A stretch of DNA of 64,000 bases. It comes from JACMLD01 sp039916305 (lineage in GTDB: Bacteria > Bacteroidota > Bacteroidia > Chitinophagales > Chitinophagaceae). The position numbers and the translations under genes are program-made. The stretch is taken from the NCBI GenBank assembly GCA_039916305.1, contig JBDSLR010000017.1, positions 1-64,000 on the forward strand, written 5' to 3'. Of this stretch, positions 47,623-57,892 are shown one piece after another. The notes under the pieces were generated by a model, which was given only the letters and a program-made list of their open reading frames with translations, ran no database searches and was not told the origin of the DNA. Numbering within the stretch: the first letter of the stretch is position 1; the number at the start of each line of letters is the position of its first letter.

Positions 47623-50535
47623 ATGCTGGGTAAACCCAAAACCACCACCATTATCAACCTGCCCTCATTGGTTAAGGGCGAACTGGATTATGAAGCAGGG
47701 ATATTACTCAATTTTAACAATGAAAGAAAAGGTTTTCTAAGCATCGAGCCTTTGCTTGTGTTTGATAAAAAAACAAACCGGCGGTTTAAAAGAATTCCTT
47801 TTGATCAGCCACAGCATGCCGCTTACTTAATGGGTATGCCTGAGGGTATGGTCAGCGCTTTAAAAAAGCTAACTACTGAGGCATTGACCGCGCACCTCGT
47901 AAAATGCGGCTATGGCTACCTGAAGCAATTGCCCAACCCGCTCAACCAGTTAAGCCAGGAGCAGATTGACCTGCTGAATGAGATAAGGCATGCGGTACTG
48001 CTGGAACTAAAGCCTTTTGGAAACGTCTTTAAAAATATATACCACTTACCAGCCGGTGAAAAATTTGCCAATGATCATATCAAAGCGGCATCTATCAGTG
48101 TATTTGTACCATCGCTTCATTTTATACTAACGCGTGAAAATGATTTTTTACAGCTGCATTGTTTTATAGTTATTAACAATGAACATTTTAAGGTAACAGA
48201 TTTTGAAAGAACCGGTTTCCTGCTTCGCAGCCGCAGTGAATATTTTGTTTTACAAAAACCAGATGTAACCACACTGGATGGTTTTAAAGACGGTATGATG
48301 ACAGTGCATGAAAAAGAACAAGCTGCTTTTATAACAAACATTGTAAAACCGCTGGCAGAAATGTATTCTGCCGACCTGGGCGATATTGTAAAAAAAGAAA
48401 CCATTGATGAAGTGCCGGCCGCACAGGTATATGTAAGCGAACTGAATGAAAACTTCCTGCTGATTAAATTGCAGTGGTTGTACGCGGGCCTGGCAGCAGA
48501 AGACTGGGAAGAAATGGAGACCATTGTTGAAAAAGACAATACCATCTATACCATTCATCGTAAAAAGGAGGCGGAGAAAGCAATTATTGAAGCCATCCGT
48601 AAATTGCATGATAAATTCACTTTTCAAAGCAATGCTTATTTCTACCTGAGTTTCAAAGAAGCACTGCAGCACAACTGGTTTCTGCAATTCTACAACGCAC
48701 TGCAGCACCTGGGCGTGCCAGTTTTTGGTATGGACCGGCTAAAAAAATTCAAGTACAATCCTCATCAACCTGTATTTGAGATAAGAGCGGGTAAGCGTAT
48801 CGATTGGTTCGACCTTACTATTGAAGTGAGTTATGGCAACTTGCTGGTGCCGCTCCACGAACTCCGCAAAGCTATCATCAGCAAACAAAATTTTATTATG
48901 CTCAGCGATGGTTCGCTGGGGGTGCTGCCTGAAGAATGGATTAAAAAATATGGCATGCTGATGCGTATGGGCCAGGTAACTGGAAATGTGTTGACACTTG
49001 CCAAAACCAGTTGGACCATTGTTGACCAGTTGCAGCAGCAAATCAATGATGCTGCACTGGTGAATGAACTGCAGGAAAAGAAAAGCAAGTTGCAGCAGAT
49101 AGATTCTGTACAAACACATCCCTTATCTAATAAAATAAAAGCCATTTTGCGCCATTACCAGGAAGCTGGTTTTCAATGGATGTGCATGTTGGATGAGATA
49201 GGCTGGGGTGGATGCCTGGCAGATGATATGGGACTGGGCAAAACACTGCAGACCATTTGCTTTTTGCAATACCTGTCAGAAAATTACCCCGCGGAAACGC
49301 ACCTGGTTGTTTGCCCCACTTCGCTTATTTATAACTGGGAGGCAGAACTGAAAAAGTTTGCACCTGCACTTGATTTTCATATTCATTATGGTGCGGACCG
49401 CGTGTTTGATCAGCAAGTATTCAGCAAAGCACATTTGATTATTACCAGTTATGGTATGGTGCGCAGCGATATTGAACATTTTAGCAATTATCCTTTTGGT
49501 TATGTGGTACTGGATGAAAGCCAGGCTATTAAAAATCCTGCATCACAAATTACGAAAGCAGTGCAGCTGCTTAAAGCCCGCAACAGGGTGGCACTGAGCG
49601 GCACACCTGTTCAGAATAACACCTTTGATTTATTTGCCCAGCTGCATTTTTTAAATCCGGGCATGCTGGGCAGCCAGGAGTTCTTTAAAACGGAATTTGC
49701 AACGCCCATTGATAAGAATGGTGATATGGAAAAAGCAATGGCCCTGCGACAGCTCATTTATCCGTTTATGCTGCGGCGCACAAAAGAACAGGTGGCTAAA
49801 GATTTGCCCGACAAAACAGAAATGATTTTATGGTGCGAGATGGACAAGGTACAGCGCGAAATATATAACAGCTTTAAAGATCATTACCGGGAAAGCATAC
49901 TGGGACATATTGCTGAAGACGGTATGGGCAAGAGCAGTATTTATATATTGGAAGGGCTTACCAAACTGCGGCAAATTTGTGATAGTCCTGCTATCCTGAA
50001 TGAAGAAGAAAGCTATCCCAATGAAAGTATAAAACTTGCCGGGCTGGTAAGGGAGATTGGAGAAAATGTTGGTCAGCATAAGGCACTGGTGTTTTCTCAA
50101 TTCACCAGTATGCTGAAGCTTACAGCGGCCGCATTGAAAGAAAAAGGAATTCCTTTCCTGTACCTCGATGGTAGTACGCCGGCGGCCAGTAGAAAAAACC
50201 TGGTGCAGCAATTCCAGGAGGATGACAGTATATGCGTTTTCCTGATAAGCCTGAAAGCAGGGGGTGTGGGCCTAAACCTTACTGCTGCGGATTATGTGTA
50301 CCTGGTAGATCCATGGTGGAACCCTGCAGTGGAGCAGCAGGCTATTGACCGCACCCACCGCATCGGGCAGGTAAAAAAAGTATTTGCCTACCGCATGATT
50401 TGCAAAGACACTGTGGAAGAAAAAATTATGGCCCTGCAGGAAAAAAAGAAGGCACTGGCCGCAGGATTGATCAGTGATGAAGCTGGCTTTGTAAAGAAAC
50501 TGACGAAAGATGATGTGGCTTACCTGTTCAGTTAG
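47623..50535 (+). CDS. SNF2-family DEAD/DEAH-box helicase/ATPase
   Basis: A protein of 970 residues with the C-terminal two-lobed SNF2 motor. Motif I DDMGLGKT lies at about 532-539, motif II DESQ begins at about 631, the SGTPVQNN block is motif III, and motifs V and VI (SLKAGGVGLNLTAADYV, DRTHRIGQ) lie near 880-925. The N-terminal half (about 1-480) is the variable, SWIM-free arm seen in Bacteroidota homologues. Such proteins move on double-stranded DNA, with roles in repair or transcription restart; the exact role is unknown. A TTG at 47545 is another possible start. A terminator follows. Its upstream region may hold a remnant of a longer N terminus. Confidence 0.9.
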   Translation: MLGKPKTTTIINLPSLVKGELDYEAGILLNFNNERKGFLSIEPLLVFDKKTNRRFKRIPFDQPQHAAYLMGMPEGMVSALKKLTTEALTAHLVKCGYGYLKQLPNPLNQLSQEQIDLLNEIRHAVLLELKPFGNVFKNIYHLPAGEKFANDHIKAASISVFVPSLHFILTRENDFLQLHCFIVINNEHFKVTDFERTGFLLRSRSEYFVLQKPDVTTLDGFKDGMMTVHEKEQAAFITNIVKPLAEMYSADLGDIVKKETIDEVPAAQVYVSELNENFLLIKLQWLYAGLAAEDWEEMETIVEKDNTIYTIHRKKEAEKAIIEAIRKLHDKFTFQSNAYFYLSFKEALQHNWFLQFYNALQHLGVPVFGMDRLKKFKYNPHQPVFEIRAGKRIDWFDLTIEVSYGNLLVPLHELRKAIISKQNFIMLSDGSLGVLPEEWIKKYGMLMRMGQVTGNVLTLAKTSWTIVDQLQQQINDAALVNELQEKKSKLQQIDSVQTHPLSNKIKAILRHYQEAGFQWMCMLDEIGWGGCLADDMGLGKTLQTICFLQYLSENYPAETHLVVCPTSLIYNWEAELKKFAPALDFHIHYGADRVFDQQVFSKAHLIITSYGMVRSDIEHFSNYPFGYVVLDESQAIKNPASQITKAVQLLKARNRVALSGTPVQNNTFDLFAQLHFLNPGMLGSQEFFKTEFATPIDKNGDMEKAMALRQLIYPFMLRRTKEQVAKDLPDKTEMILWCEMDKVQREIYNSFKDHYRESILGHIAEDGMGKSSIYILEGLTKLRQICDSPAILNEEESYPNESIKLAGLVREIGENVGQHKALVFSQFTSMLKLTAAALKEKGIPFLYLDGSTPAASRKNLVQQFQEDDSICVFLISLKAGGVGLNLTAADYVYLVDPWWNPAVEQQAIDRTHRIGQVKKVFAYRMICKDTVEEKIMALQEKKKALAAGLISDEAGFVKKLTKDDVAYLFS

Positions 50536-50617
50536 GTATAAATGAACCAGCGAAACAGTCCCCTTAGTACAACGAAGAACTAATTAGCACAGTCAATAAG
50601 GCATCATAATATTTTTT

Positions 50618-50655
50618 AAACGGGATAATTTTAATTATCCCGTTTTCTTTTTCTT
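50618..50655 (+). terminator. Terminator after the SNF2 gene
   Basis: A perfect palindromic stem, AAACGGGATAATT (50618-50630) with 50633-50645, followed by a T-rich run to about 50655. The methyltransferase ATG lies 9 bases beyond the T run. Confidence 0.85.
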
Positions 50656-50663
50656 TGCATGTA

Positions 50664-51323
50664 ATGAGTATAACTGCCTACATTAAAAAAGTTGTCAATT
50701 TCAAGTTCAGTTTTATACAGCAGTCTTTTGGGGACAGGCCATTTAAATTGCTGGATGTAGGAGCTGGTAACCATTCCGCATCCCGTATTGTGTCGCTGTT
50801 TCCCAATTGTGACTACTACGGGCTCGACATGGATAAGACCTACAACAACAGCGATGATGATTTTAAGGTAATGAAAGATTTTTATGAACTTGACTTAACT
50901 GAACTGAACTATTCGGTTGTTCCCAACCAGCATTTTGATGGTATATGGATGGCGCATGTAATTGAACATCTGTATAATGGTGATAAAGTGTTGCCGGGTT
51001 TATTGCGAAAATTAAAGCCGGGCGGGTACTTCTATATTGAGTATCCGGGTAAGAAAAGTACCACGCTACCCTCTATGAAAGGCACTCTGAACTTTAAAGA
51101 TGATGCCACTCATGTGCGTGTGTATTCCGTACAGGAACTGACCAGGATATTTGAAGCCAACGGTTGCACAATCGTGAAAAGCGGAACAAGAAGAAATTGG
51201 TTCTATATTTCTTCGTTGCCATTAAGGGCAATGATTTCCCTGGTAAAAAACGGTTATGTACAGGGGAACGTTTTTTGGGATTTGCTGGGCTTCGCCGAGT
51301 ATCTGTGGGTGAAAAAAAATTAA
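50664..51323 (+). CDS. Class I SAM-dependent methyltransferase
   Basis: A 219-residue methyltransferase of the Methyltransf_11/23 type. Motif I is LLDVGAGNHSAS near 30-40, motif II is YYGLDMDKTY, the motif IV-like stretch is FDGIWMAHVIEHLYNG, and the post-motif is LRKLKPGGYFYIEYPG. The small-molecule or macromolecule target is not evident; the C-terminal part (SGTRRNWFYISSLPLRAMIS) resembles enzymes that act on lipids, glycans or quinones. An alternative start (TTG at 50655) would begin inside the terminator tail, so ATG 50664 is preferred. It is a single-gene unit before the efflux operon. Confidence 0.85.
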   Translation: MSITAYIKKVVNFKFSFIQQSFGDRPFKLLDVGAGNHSASRIVSLFPNCDYYGLDMDKTYNNSDDDFKVMKDFYELDLTELNYSVVPNQHFDGIWMAHVIEHLYNGDKVLPGLLRKLKPGGYFYIEYPGKKSTTLPSMKGTLNFKDDATHVRVYSVQELTRIFEANGCTIVKSGTRRNWFYISSLPLRAMISLVKNGYVQGNVFWDLLGFAEYLWVKKN

Positions 51324-51658
51324 CTGAAAGTTCTGGATGATTGTAAACCGTCCAGACAAGATTGTCCATGGATTGCCTGCCCGGGTAAAAGAAATACTGC
51401 AGACTTCTGCAACAATTCCCGATTTCTTCACATGATTCCCTCAATGTATAGCGCATCGTTGCCATAGATAAAATTTTTCAGATATAGTACAGCCCACTCA
51501 TTAAATTGCCATTAACATAAAAAAGTTAAACAAGTGTTTGATTTTTTGTGCTGCTATCAGTAGATTTGCAAATTCATTCAGATAATCCGCCTGTTATTGC
51601 TGCCATATTTTCTTCAGGATAAGACTTTACCTTATTTGTCACTGCTTTTATTATTATT
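51324..51658. other. Regulatory region of the efflux operon
   Basis: About 335 bases. The right half carries the consensus promoter (51537-51568) and a T-rich leader. The left half shows no ORF, hairpin or RNA I can support. No TetR-, AraC- or MarR-type regulator gene is next to it. Confidence 0.5.
51537..51568 (+). promoter_or_regulatory. Consensus Bacteroidota promoter of the RND efflux operon
   Basis: TTTG (51537-51540), exactly 20 bases, then TAGATTTG (51561-51568): both boxes match TTTG / TAnnTTTG perfectly. Transcription should start near 51575, giving a leader of about 85 bases before the tolC-like ATG. This is the clearest promoter in the window. Confidence 0.78.
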
Positions 51659-52969
51659 ATGAAATTATACCTGAGTATTTTTTTCTTATTTATCTGTATA
51701 GCCGGTTCCTACTCGCAGTCAACCGATTCACTGTTGCAGGCAGCATCTCTGCAAAATTGTGTACAATATGCGCTTAAGCAACAGCCGCTTATTCAGCAAT
51801 CCCTGCTGGATGAAGAGATTACAGAAAGACAAATCAGGATTAAGCTGGCCGACTGGTACCCACAAGTGAATTTTAATTATAATGTGCAGCACAATTTCCA
51901 GGTGCAGACTTCTATTATTGGCGGTAACCCTGTAAAACTGGGTGTCAACAATACTTCTTTCGGGCAATTTGGATTTACACAAGCCATTTTTAACCGCGAT
52001 GTTTTACTGGCCAACCGAAGTGCCGGTGATGTAAGAAAGCAGTCGAAGCAAATAACGGTGGGCAACAAAATTGATATCACCGTAAATGTAAGTAAGGCTT
52101 TTTATGATGTGATACTTACCCAACAGCAGCTGAAGCTGGATGATGAAACCCTGAACAGGCTGGAGAAAAGCCTGAAAAACGCTACTGATCAGTACACCGG
52201 CGGCATTGTAGATAAAATTGATTATAAAAGGGCCACCATTGCGCTAAACAATGCCAAAGCCCAAAAAAAACAGCATGAGGAAGATTTGAAAGCCAAATAT
52301 GCTTACCTCAGAAACCAGATGGGCTACCCCGCAGACAAGCCGCTGGATTTACAATATGACAGCGCACAGCTTGAAAGGGATGTGTACACGGATACCAGCC
52401 AGGGCATTACCTACGAAAACAGGATTGAATACCAGTTGCTGCAGACCCAACAACGTTTGCAGGCCAGCAACCTCAGCTATTATAAATGGGGTTACCTGCC
52501 GGTGGTGTCTGCTTTTGGCAATTACAACCTCAATTTTTTGAACAACGATTTTGCCAAATTGTACAATCAGAATTATCCCAATTCTTTTGCTGGTCTGTCA
52601 CTGGCGTTTCCCATTTTCCAGGGGGGTAAAAGGGTACAGCAAATACGACAGGCTACCCTGCAGTTAAAACGGGTTGATTACGATATCATCGCGCTAAAAA
52701 ATAATATCAGCGCTTCCTACACACAGGCCATGGCATCCTACAAGAGTTACATCAACTATTACAATATCTTAAAAGACAACCTGGCCATTGCCACAGACGT
52801 GTACAATACTATACAGTTGCAGTACAGGGCAGGTGTAAAGACCTACCTGGATGTAATTTTTGCAGAATCAGATTTGCGTTCAGCGCAGGTAAATTATACC
52901 AATGCACTCTACCAGGTTATCAGCAGCAGGCTGGATGTGCAAAAGGAAATGGGTACCATTCAATATTAA
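51659..52969 (+). CDS. TolC-family outer membrane efflux protein
   Basis: A 436-residue outer-membrane factor with a signal peptide (MKLYLSIFFLFICIAGSYSQ) and the paired long helical hairpins of the TolC family: alternating Gln/Asn-rich helices such as AKKQHEEDLKAKYAYLRNQMG and LRSAQVNYTNALYQVISSRL near the C terminus. TolC proteins are trimers that form the exit channel spanning the outer membrane and periplasm for tripartite pumps. It is the first gene of the unit: the adaptor gene starts 8 bases after its stop, and the RND permease follows. The operon order tolC, adaptor, RND is common in Bacteroidota. Confidence 0.93.
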   Translation: MKLYLSIFFLFICIAGSYSQSTDSLLQAASLQNCVQYALKQQPLIQQSLLDEEITERQIRIKLADWYPQVNFNYNVQHNFQVQTSIIGGNPVKLGVNNTSFGQFGFTQAIFNRDVLLANRSAGDVRKQSKQITVGNKIDITVNVSKAFYDVILTQQQLKLDDETLNRLEKSLKNATDQYTGGIVDKIDYKRATIALNNAKAQKKQHEEDLKAKYAYLRNQMGYPADKPLDLQYDSAQLERDVYTDTSQGITYENRIEYQLLQTQQRLQASNLSYYKWGYLPVVSAFGNYNLNFLNNDFAKLYNQNYPNSFAGLSLAFPIFQGGKRVQQIRQATLQLKRVDYDIIALKNNISASYTQAMASYKSYINYYNILKDNLAIATDVYNTIQLQYRAGVKTYLDVIFAESDLRSAQVNYTNALYQVISSRLDVQKEMGTIQY

Positions 52970-52977
52970 AATAAAAT

Positions 52978-54141
52978 ATGCGTAAATATTCTCAATATAT
53001 GAAACTGAATTATAAAGTACTGTTTGCTGTTTGTGCAGGCGCTGTATTGATTTCTTCCTGTGGGTCTTCCGGCAAACCTGCCGAAGCGCCAAAAGCGCCG
53101 CCGCCCGTGCCGGTAACTACCTATAACGTAGAAAAGGGCAGCGCCCTGTATTATGATCAATATCCCGCTACCGTGGTGGCGCTGAATGAAGTGCAGTTGC
53201 GGCCGCAGGTGACAGGCTATATATCAGGCGTGTTTTTTAGAGATGGTCAGCATGTGAGTAAAGGACAGAAGTTGTATGCCATTGACCAACAGCAGTACCA
53301 GGCAAGTTATAACCAGGCAGTTGCCAATCTCAACGTATCCAAAGCCAACCTGGGTAAGGCCCAGCAGGATGCAGACCGCTACGCGGAATTATTGAAAAAC
53401 GATGCCATTGCCAGGCAGACCGCCGAGCATGCGCAGGCAGATCTGCAGGCATCAAAAATGCAGTTGGAAGCCGCCAAAGCAAATGTGGCCAGTGTACAAA
53501 CCAATGTACGCTACTCAACTATTTATGCACCATTTGAAGGCACCATTGGCATATCGCAGGTAAAACTGGGAACGGCTGTATCGCCCGGACAAACCATTTT
53601 AAATACTGTTTCTTCTGATAACCCCATTGCCGTAGACGTAGCGGTAGATCAAAAAGAAATAGCCCGCTTTGTAATGCTGCAACAAAAAACAAATGGCGCA
53701 AAAGATTCCACCTTTTCATTGGCGCTGCCCGACCAGTCAGTGTATGCATTTCCAGGTTATATCAGTTTAATAGACCGTGCAGTGGATCCGCAAACGGGTA
53801 CCATCAAAACAAGAATCATTTTCCCTAATAAAGATAAATTTCTGAAAGCTGGTATGAGCTGCAATGTGCGTGTTAAGAATAACGGCAACAGTCAGTCGCT
53901 TTTAATCCCCGCCAAAGCGGTAATGGAGCAGATGGGTGAATATTTTGTATACGTGGTGGGTGATAGCAGTAAAGTAGTACAGCGCAAAATAGTAACCGGC
54001 CAGGTTATCAGCGATAAAATAATGGTGAAAAGCGGTCTAGAAGAAAATGAAAAAATAGTAATAGAAGGGGTGCAGAAATTACGTGATGGCACCGTGGTTC
54101 AGTTATCAAAGGCGGATAGCAGTGCAGTAAAGACTAAATAG
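52978..54141 (+). CDS. RND efflux periplasmic adaptor (membrane fusion protein), lipoprotein
   Basis: A 387-residue adaptor lipoprotein with a lipobox ending ISSC (Cys at 28), an Ala/Pro-rich linker (PAEAPKAPPPVPV), then the AcrA/MexA layout: barrel-sandwich hybrid halves (QVTGYISGVFFRDGQHVSKG and YAPFEGTIGISQVKLGTAVSPG) around an alpha-hairpin (about 105-165), and beta-barrel and proximal domains to the end. It bridges the RND permease and TolC. A second in-frame ATG at 52999 also gives a good lipoprotein leader and may be the true start. It is flanked by the tolC-like gene (8 bases before) and the permease (140 bases after), so the pump is complete. Confidence 0.94.
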   Translation: MRKYSQYMKLNYKVLFAVCAGAVLISSCGSSGKPAEAPKAPPPVPVTTYNVEKGSALYYDQYPATVVALNEVQLRPQVTGYISGVFFRDGQHVSKGQKLYAIDQQQYQASYNQAVANLNVSKANLGKAQQDADRYAELLKNDAIARQTAEHAQADLQASKMQLEAAKANVASVQTNVRYSTIYAPFEGTIGISQVKLGTAVSPGQTILNTVSSDNPIAVDVAVDQKEIARFVMLQQKTNGAKDSTFSLALPDQSVYAFPGYISLIDRAVDPQTGTIKTRIIFPNKDKFLKAGMSCNVRVKNNGNSQSLLIPAKAVMEQMGEYFVYVVGDSSKVVQRKIVTGQVISDKIMVKSGLEENEKIVIEGVQKLRDGTVVQLSKADSSAVKTK

Positions 54142-54281
54142 TTGTACCCGGGCCAGGCAAGTCAGACAGCAGGTGATTTGGGTGGCTAATTGAAGTTTAG
54201 CAGGCTCAGTCTGACAGCAATGTTTAAGACAGGTTCTGAACGGGAATCAGGTTTACCAAACTTTGTAACGAAAATAAACAG

Positions 54282-57200
54282 ATGATCGCAGATACTTTTA
54301 TACGCAGACCCGTCACCGCTATCGTTATTTCAATTGTAATTGTTTTACTGGGTGTGCTGGCAATTTTAAACCTGCCCATCAGCCAGTATCCGGATATTAC
54401 CCCGCCCATTGTACAGATTACCGGCAGCTTTACCGGCGCTGATGCCCAAACGGTAGAACAAACCGTGACCACGCCTGTAGAGACACAGGTAAATGGTACG
54501 CCTGGTATGGCCTATCTGCAGAGTAACAGTACCAGCGACGGACGTACCACTATTAATGTGAACCTCAAAGTAGGTACCAACCCGGATATTGCCGCGCTGG
54601 ATATTCAGAACCGCGTAGGTATAGCCACGCCCCAGCTGCCGGATGATGTAAAACGGCTTGGATTAACCACACGCAAACGTAATCCAAGTATCCTGATGCT
54701 GGTGGCCATGTTCTCGCCGCAGGGTACCCATAACGTAACCTTTGTAGATAATTATACCAACATATTTGTGAAAGATGCCTTACTGCGTGTAGCTGGTGTG
54801 GGAGATATCTTTACAAGGGCCGATGATTTTAGTATGCGTGTGTGGCTACAGCCTGATAAGATGGCGCAACTGGGTCTTACGCCCAATGATGTAATAGCCG
54901 CCTTAACAGAACAGAATCTGCAGATAGCTGCAGGATCGGTGGGGTCTGCACCGCAATCAAAATCGCAGGCTTTTGAATACACTGTTTTTACCAATAGCCG
55001 TCTTAACAGTACGCAGCAGTTCAATGATATCATTGTGCGCACAAAACCACAGGATGGATCTATTGTATACCTGAAAGATGTGGCGCGTACCGAACTTGGT
55101 AAATTCAGTTATGCCAGTAACTCGTTTGTAGATGGTAAAAGAGCCTCTTACCTGCTCGTTTACCAGGCACCCGGCAGCAATGCCCTGGATGTAGCCAAGG
55201 GTGTTACAGAGACTATGAATAACCTGAAAAAGTCTTTTCCAAAAGATATTGACTATGTAGTGCCTTTTGAAAGTGTGTCTGTAGTAGAAGTCTCCATTCA
55301 TGAAGTGATCATAACATTGCTGGAAGCATTGGGTCTGGTGATACTGGTGGTATTTTTATTTTTACAAAGCTGGCGCGCAACGCTGATACCGGTGCTGGCC
55401 ATACCAGTTTCTATCATTGGTACATTTGCTTTGTTCATTCCACTTGGTTTTACCATCAACACACTTACCATGTTTGGTTTTGTACTGGCCATTGGTATTG
55501 TGGTAGATGATGCTATTGTGGTAGTAGAAGCTGTGCAGCATTATATTGATACAGAAGGATTGTCTGCCAAAGAAGCCACCTCCAAAGCAATGAAAGATAT
55601 TTCGGGTCCGGTGGTTGCCATTGCATTAATATTAGCAGCCGTATTTGTACCCGTAGCATTTATACCCGGCATTGTAGGGCGTTTGTACCAGCAGTTTGCA
55701 ATCACCATTGCTATTTCTGTATTGATCTCAGCTTTTGTGGCGCTCTCTTTAACGCCGGCCCTTTGTTCGCTGTTTTTGAAGCCGATGCACCTGGATAAAA
55801 ACTCAAGGGGCCTGAACCAGTTTTTTTATCGCTTTAACCAGTGGTTCAAAAGAACGACCGACCGCTATAATGCCGGCGTAAAACGAACCATTAAAGCGGC
55901 TCCTTATGCCATCATTGTACTCATCTGTATTTTTATTGGAACGGGTTTATTGTTTAAATACAAGCCAACCGGATTTATTCCCACAGAAGATGAAGGGCGT
56001 CTATTTGTGACCTACGAATTGCCAGAAGCTTCTTCTACTACGCGCAGCCTGGAAGTGCTGGACAGTGTGATGAGCATTTTAAAGGAAACTCCGGGAGTGG
56101 CGCATTTTGCGGGTCTGGGCGGTTTGAACGTGGTGACATTTGCTTCCAAATCAAACAGCGGTACGGTATTTACACAGTTAAAGCCATGGGATGAGCGAAA
56201 AGACAAATCGCTGCAGCTGAGCAGCATGATTGCATCGCTGCAGAAAAAACTTGCTTCTATTAAGGGCGCCAATATCATTGTTATTTCGCCGCCGGCAATA
56301 CCTGGTCTTGGACAAACGGGAGGTTTCACATTTGAGCTGGAGCAAAAAGAAAGCACAGATGATATCAAGCAATTTGAAAAAGTGGTGCAGAATTTTGTGG
56401 CAGAAGCCAATAAGCGCCCCGAAATTAGTCGCGCATTCTCATTCTTTACTGCACGCACACCGGGTTACCAGGTGGATGTAGACAGGGAAAAATGTAAAAA
56501 ACTCGGCGTATCAATTTCCGAGGTATACGGTACCATGCAAACGTATTTGGGTAGCCGTTATGTAAACGACTTTACTATTTATGGAAGAAATTTCCGCGTG
56601 GTGGCGCAGGCGGATACCGGCTTCCGTGCAGGTATTACCAACCTTGATAAATATTATGTGCGCAACCAGGCGGGCACTTTATTACCATTAAGTACATTGG
56701 TGACGTATAAAATAACAGAAAGTGCGCCCCTGGTTTCACATTACAATCTTTTCCGCACGGCAGAAATAAACGGCGGGGCAAACCCGGGTTATAGCAGCGG
56801 CCAGGCCATACAGGCATTAAAGGAAACCGCTGACAGGGTATTGCCTGCCGGTTATGGCTACGAATTTTCCGGTTTAAGCCGTGAAGAAATCAATTCCGGC
56901 AACAGCACCGTAATCATCTTCTCTTTATCTATTGTATTTGTATTTCTTTTCCTGGCAGCACTGTATGAAAGCTGGTCGGTGCCATTCTCTGTATTGCTGG
57001 CTGTGCCGCTGGGCGCATTTGGCGCCATTTTAACGCTTACGCTTATACCAAGGCTAACCAACAGTGTATACGCGCAGATTGGGTTAATAACCCTCATCGG
57101 CCTTGCGGCGAAAAACGCCATTCTTATTGTGGAATTTGCAAAAGAAAGGGTAGACCGCGGGATACCGTTGCTACAAGCAACACTGGAGGCTGTCGATTTG

Positions 57201-57470
57201 CGCTTACGCCCCATTGTTATGACCTCGCTGGCATTTATACTGGGCGTACTGCCACTGGCGTTTGCAGAAGGTGCTGGCGCCGTGGCCCGCTCTACCATTG
57301 GCTGGACGGTGCTGGGCGGTATGATTGGTGCAACCCTGCTGGCTATCTTTATGGTGCCGGTGTTGTTTATCGTTATTACCAGGCTGGCTTATGGCAAAAA
57401 GAAACTGGCAGAAATGGAGTTAAAGGCAAAGGCGGAAGGCGATGAAAGGAATGAGTCCATTGGAGCATAA
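54282..57470 (+). CDS. Hydrophobe/amphiphile efflux RND permease (HAE1, AcrB-like)
   Basis: A 1062-residue inner-membrane RND transporter of the HAE1 class with two repeats of a large periplasmic pore domain and six helices. The opening, MIADTFIRRPVTAIVISIVI, is the standard N terminus. The proton relay residues correspond to AcrB: D409 and D410 in VVDDAIVVVEAV (AcrB D407/D408) and K944 in AAKNAILIVEFAKERVDRG (AcrB K940). Length is normal (about 1040-1070). It exports drugs, dyes, bile-salt-like amphiphiles or solvents using the proton gradient; the exact substrates cannot be inferred. A terminator 28 bases after the stop closes the operon. Confidence 0.95.
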   Translation: MIADTFIRRPVTAIVISIVIVLLGVLAILNLPISQYPDITPPIVQITGSFTGADAQTVEQTVTTPVETQVNGTPGMAYLQSNSTSDGRTTINVNLKVGTNPDIAALDIQNRVGIATPQLPDDVKRLGLTTRKRNPSILMLVAMFSPQGTHNVTFVDNYTNIFVKDALLRVAGVGDIFTRADDFSMRVWLQPDKMAQLGLTPNDVIAALTEQNLQIAAGSVGSAPQSKSQAFEYTVFTNSRLNSTQQFNDIIVRTKPQDGSIVYLKDVARTELGKFSYASNSFVDGKRASYLLVYQAPGSNALDVAKGVTETMNNLKKSFPKDIDYVVPFESVSVVEVSIHEVIITLLEALGLVILVVFLFLQSWRATLIPVLAIPVSIIGTFALFIPLGFTINTLTMFGFVLAIGIVVDDAIVVVEAVQHYIDTEGLSAKEATSKAMKDISGPVVAIALILAAVFVPVAFIPGIVGRLYQQFAITIAISVLISAFVALSLTPALCSLFLKPMHLDKNSRGLNQFFYRFNQWFKRTTDRYNAGVKRTIKAAPYAIIVLICIFIGTGLLFKYKPTGFIPTEDEGRLFVTYELPEASSTTRSLEVLDSVMSILKETPGVAHFAGLGGLNVVTFASKSNSGTVFTQLKPWDERKDKSLQLSSMIASLQKKLASIKGANIIVISPPAIPGLGQTGGFTFELEQKESTDDIKQFEKVVQNFVAEANKRPEISRAFSFFTARTPGYQVDVDREKCKKLGVSISEVYGTMQTYLGSRYVNDFTIYGRNFRVVAQADTGFRAGITNLDKYYVRNQAGTLLPLSTLVTYKITESAPLVSHYNLFRTAEINGGANPGYSSGQAIQALKETADRVLPAGYGYEFSGLSREEINSGNSTVIIFSLSIVFVFLFLAALYESWSVPFSVLLAVPLGAFGAILTLTLIPRLTNSVYAQIGLITLIGLAAKNAILIVEFAKERVDRGIPLLQATLEAVDLRLRPIVMTSLAFILGVLPLAFAEGAGAVARSTIGWTVLGGMIGATLLAIFMVPVLFIVITRLAYGKKKLAEMELKAKAEGDERNESIGA

Positions 57471-57497
57471 CAGACCCTTTTCGATTCAACAATATAT

Positions 57498-57525
57498 AAA
57501 AGGCGCACCCCGGGTGCGCCTTTTT
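57498..57525 (+). terminator. Terminator of the RND efflux operon
   Basis: An 11-bp stem, AAAAGGCGCAC (57498-57508) with GTGCGCCTTTT (57514-57524), loop CCCGG, ending in a T run. Confidence 0.9.
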
Positions 57526-57892
57526 GCTTGCCATATATTTTGTGCTGATTATTTTATTGTCTGTAATTCCCTGGCAGAAGCTGTATAACCAACACGGCCG
57601 TCAATCTGCTCCGGTATTTCAATGACTCCTGGCTATGGCAATAGCCTGCTGTTGCTGAACAGAGTTGTTACTTATTTTATTTGCGCTTATTGGTCAGTGT
57701 AAGTAGTACATCTTTCTAATGTGCCTGGTCCGTCAAATGCTTCAGGGTTATTTTCTCCGCAAACTACCGTTATTACACGCTTGGTATAAAATGTCAATTA
57801 CATAAACTTCGTGGTATTGATTCAATATTCTTTCACGAACCGCTTTATTTTTTACCCGCCGTTTTTATATTAATCCTTAAACATAACTAAAC
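57526..57892. other. Intergenic region of about 370 bases
   Basis: Between the efflux terminator and the PEGA-like gene. It contains AT-rich stretches near its end. I see no ORF with a plausible start, RNA or hairpin, and no TAnnTTTG box with a well-spaced TTTG. Confidence 0.4.
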
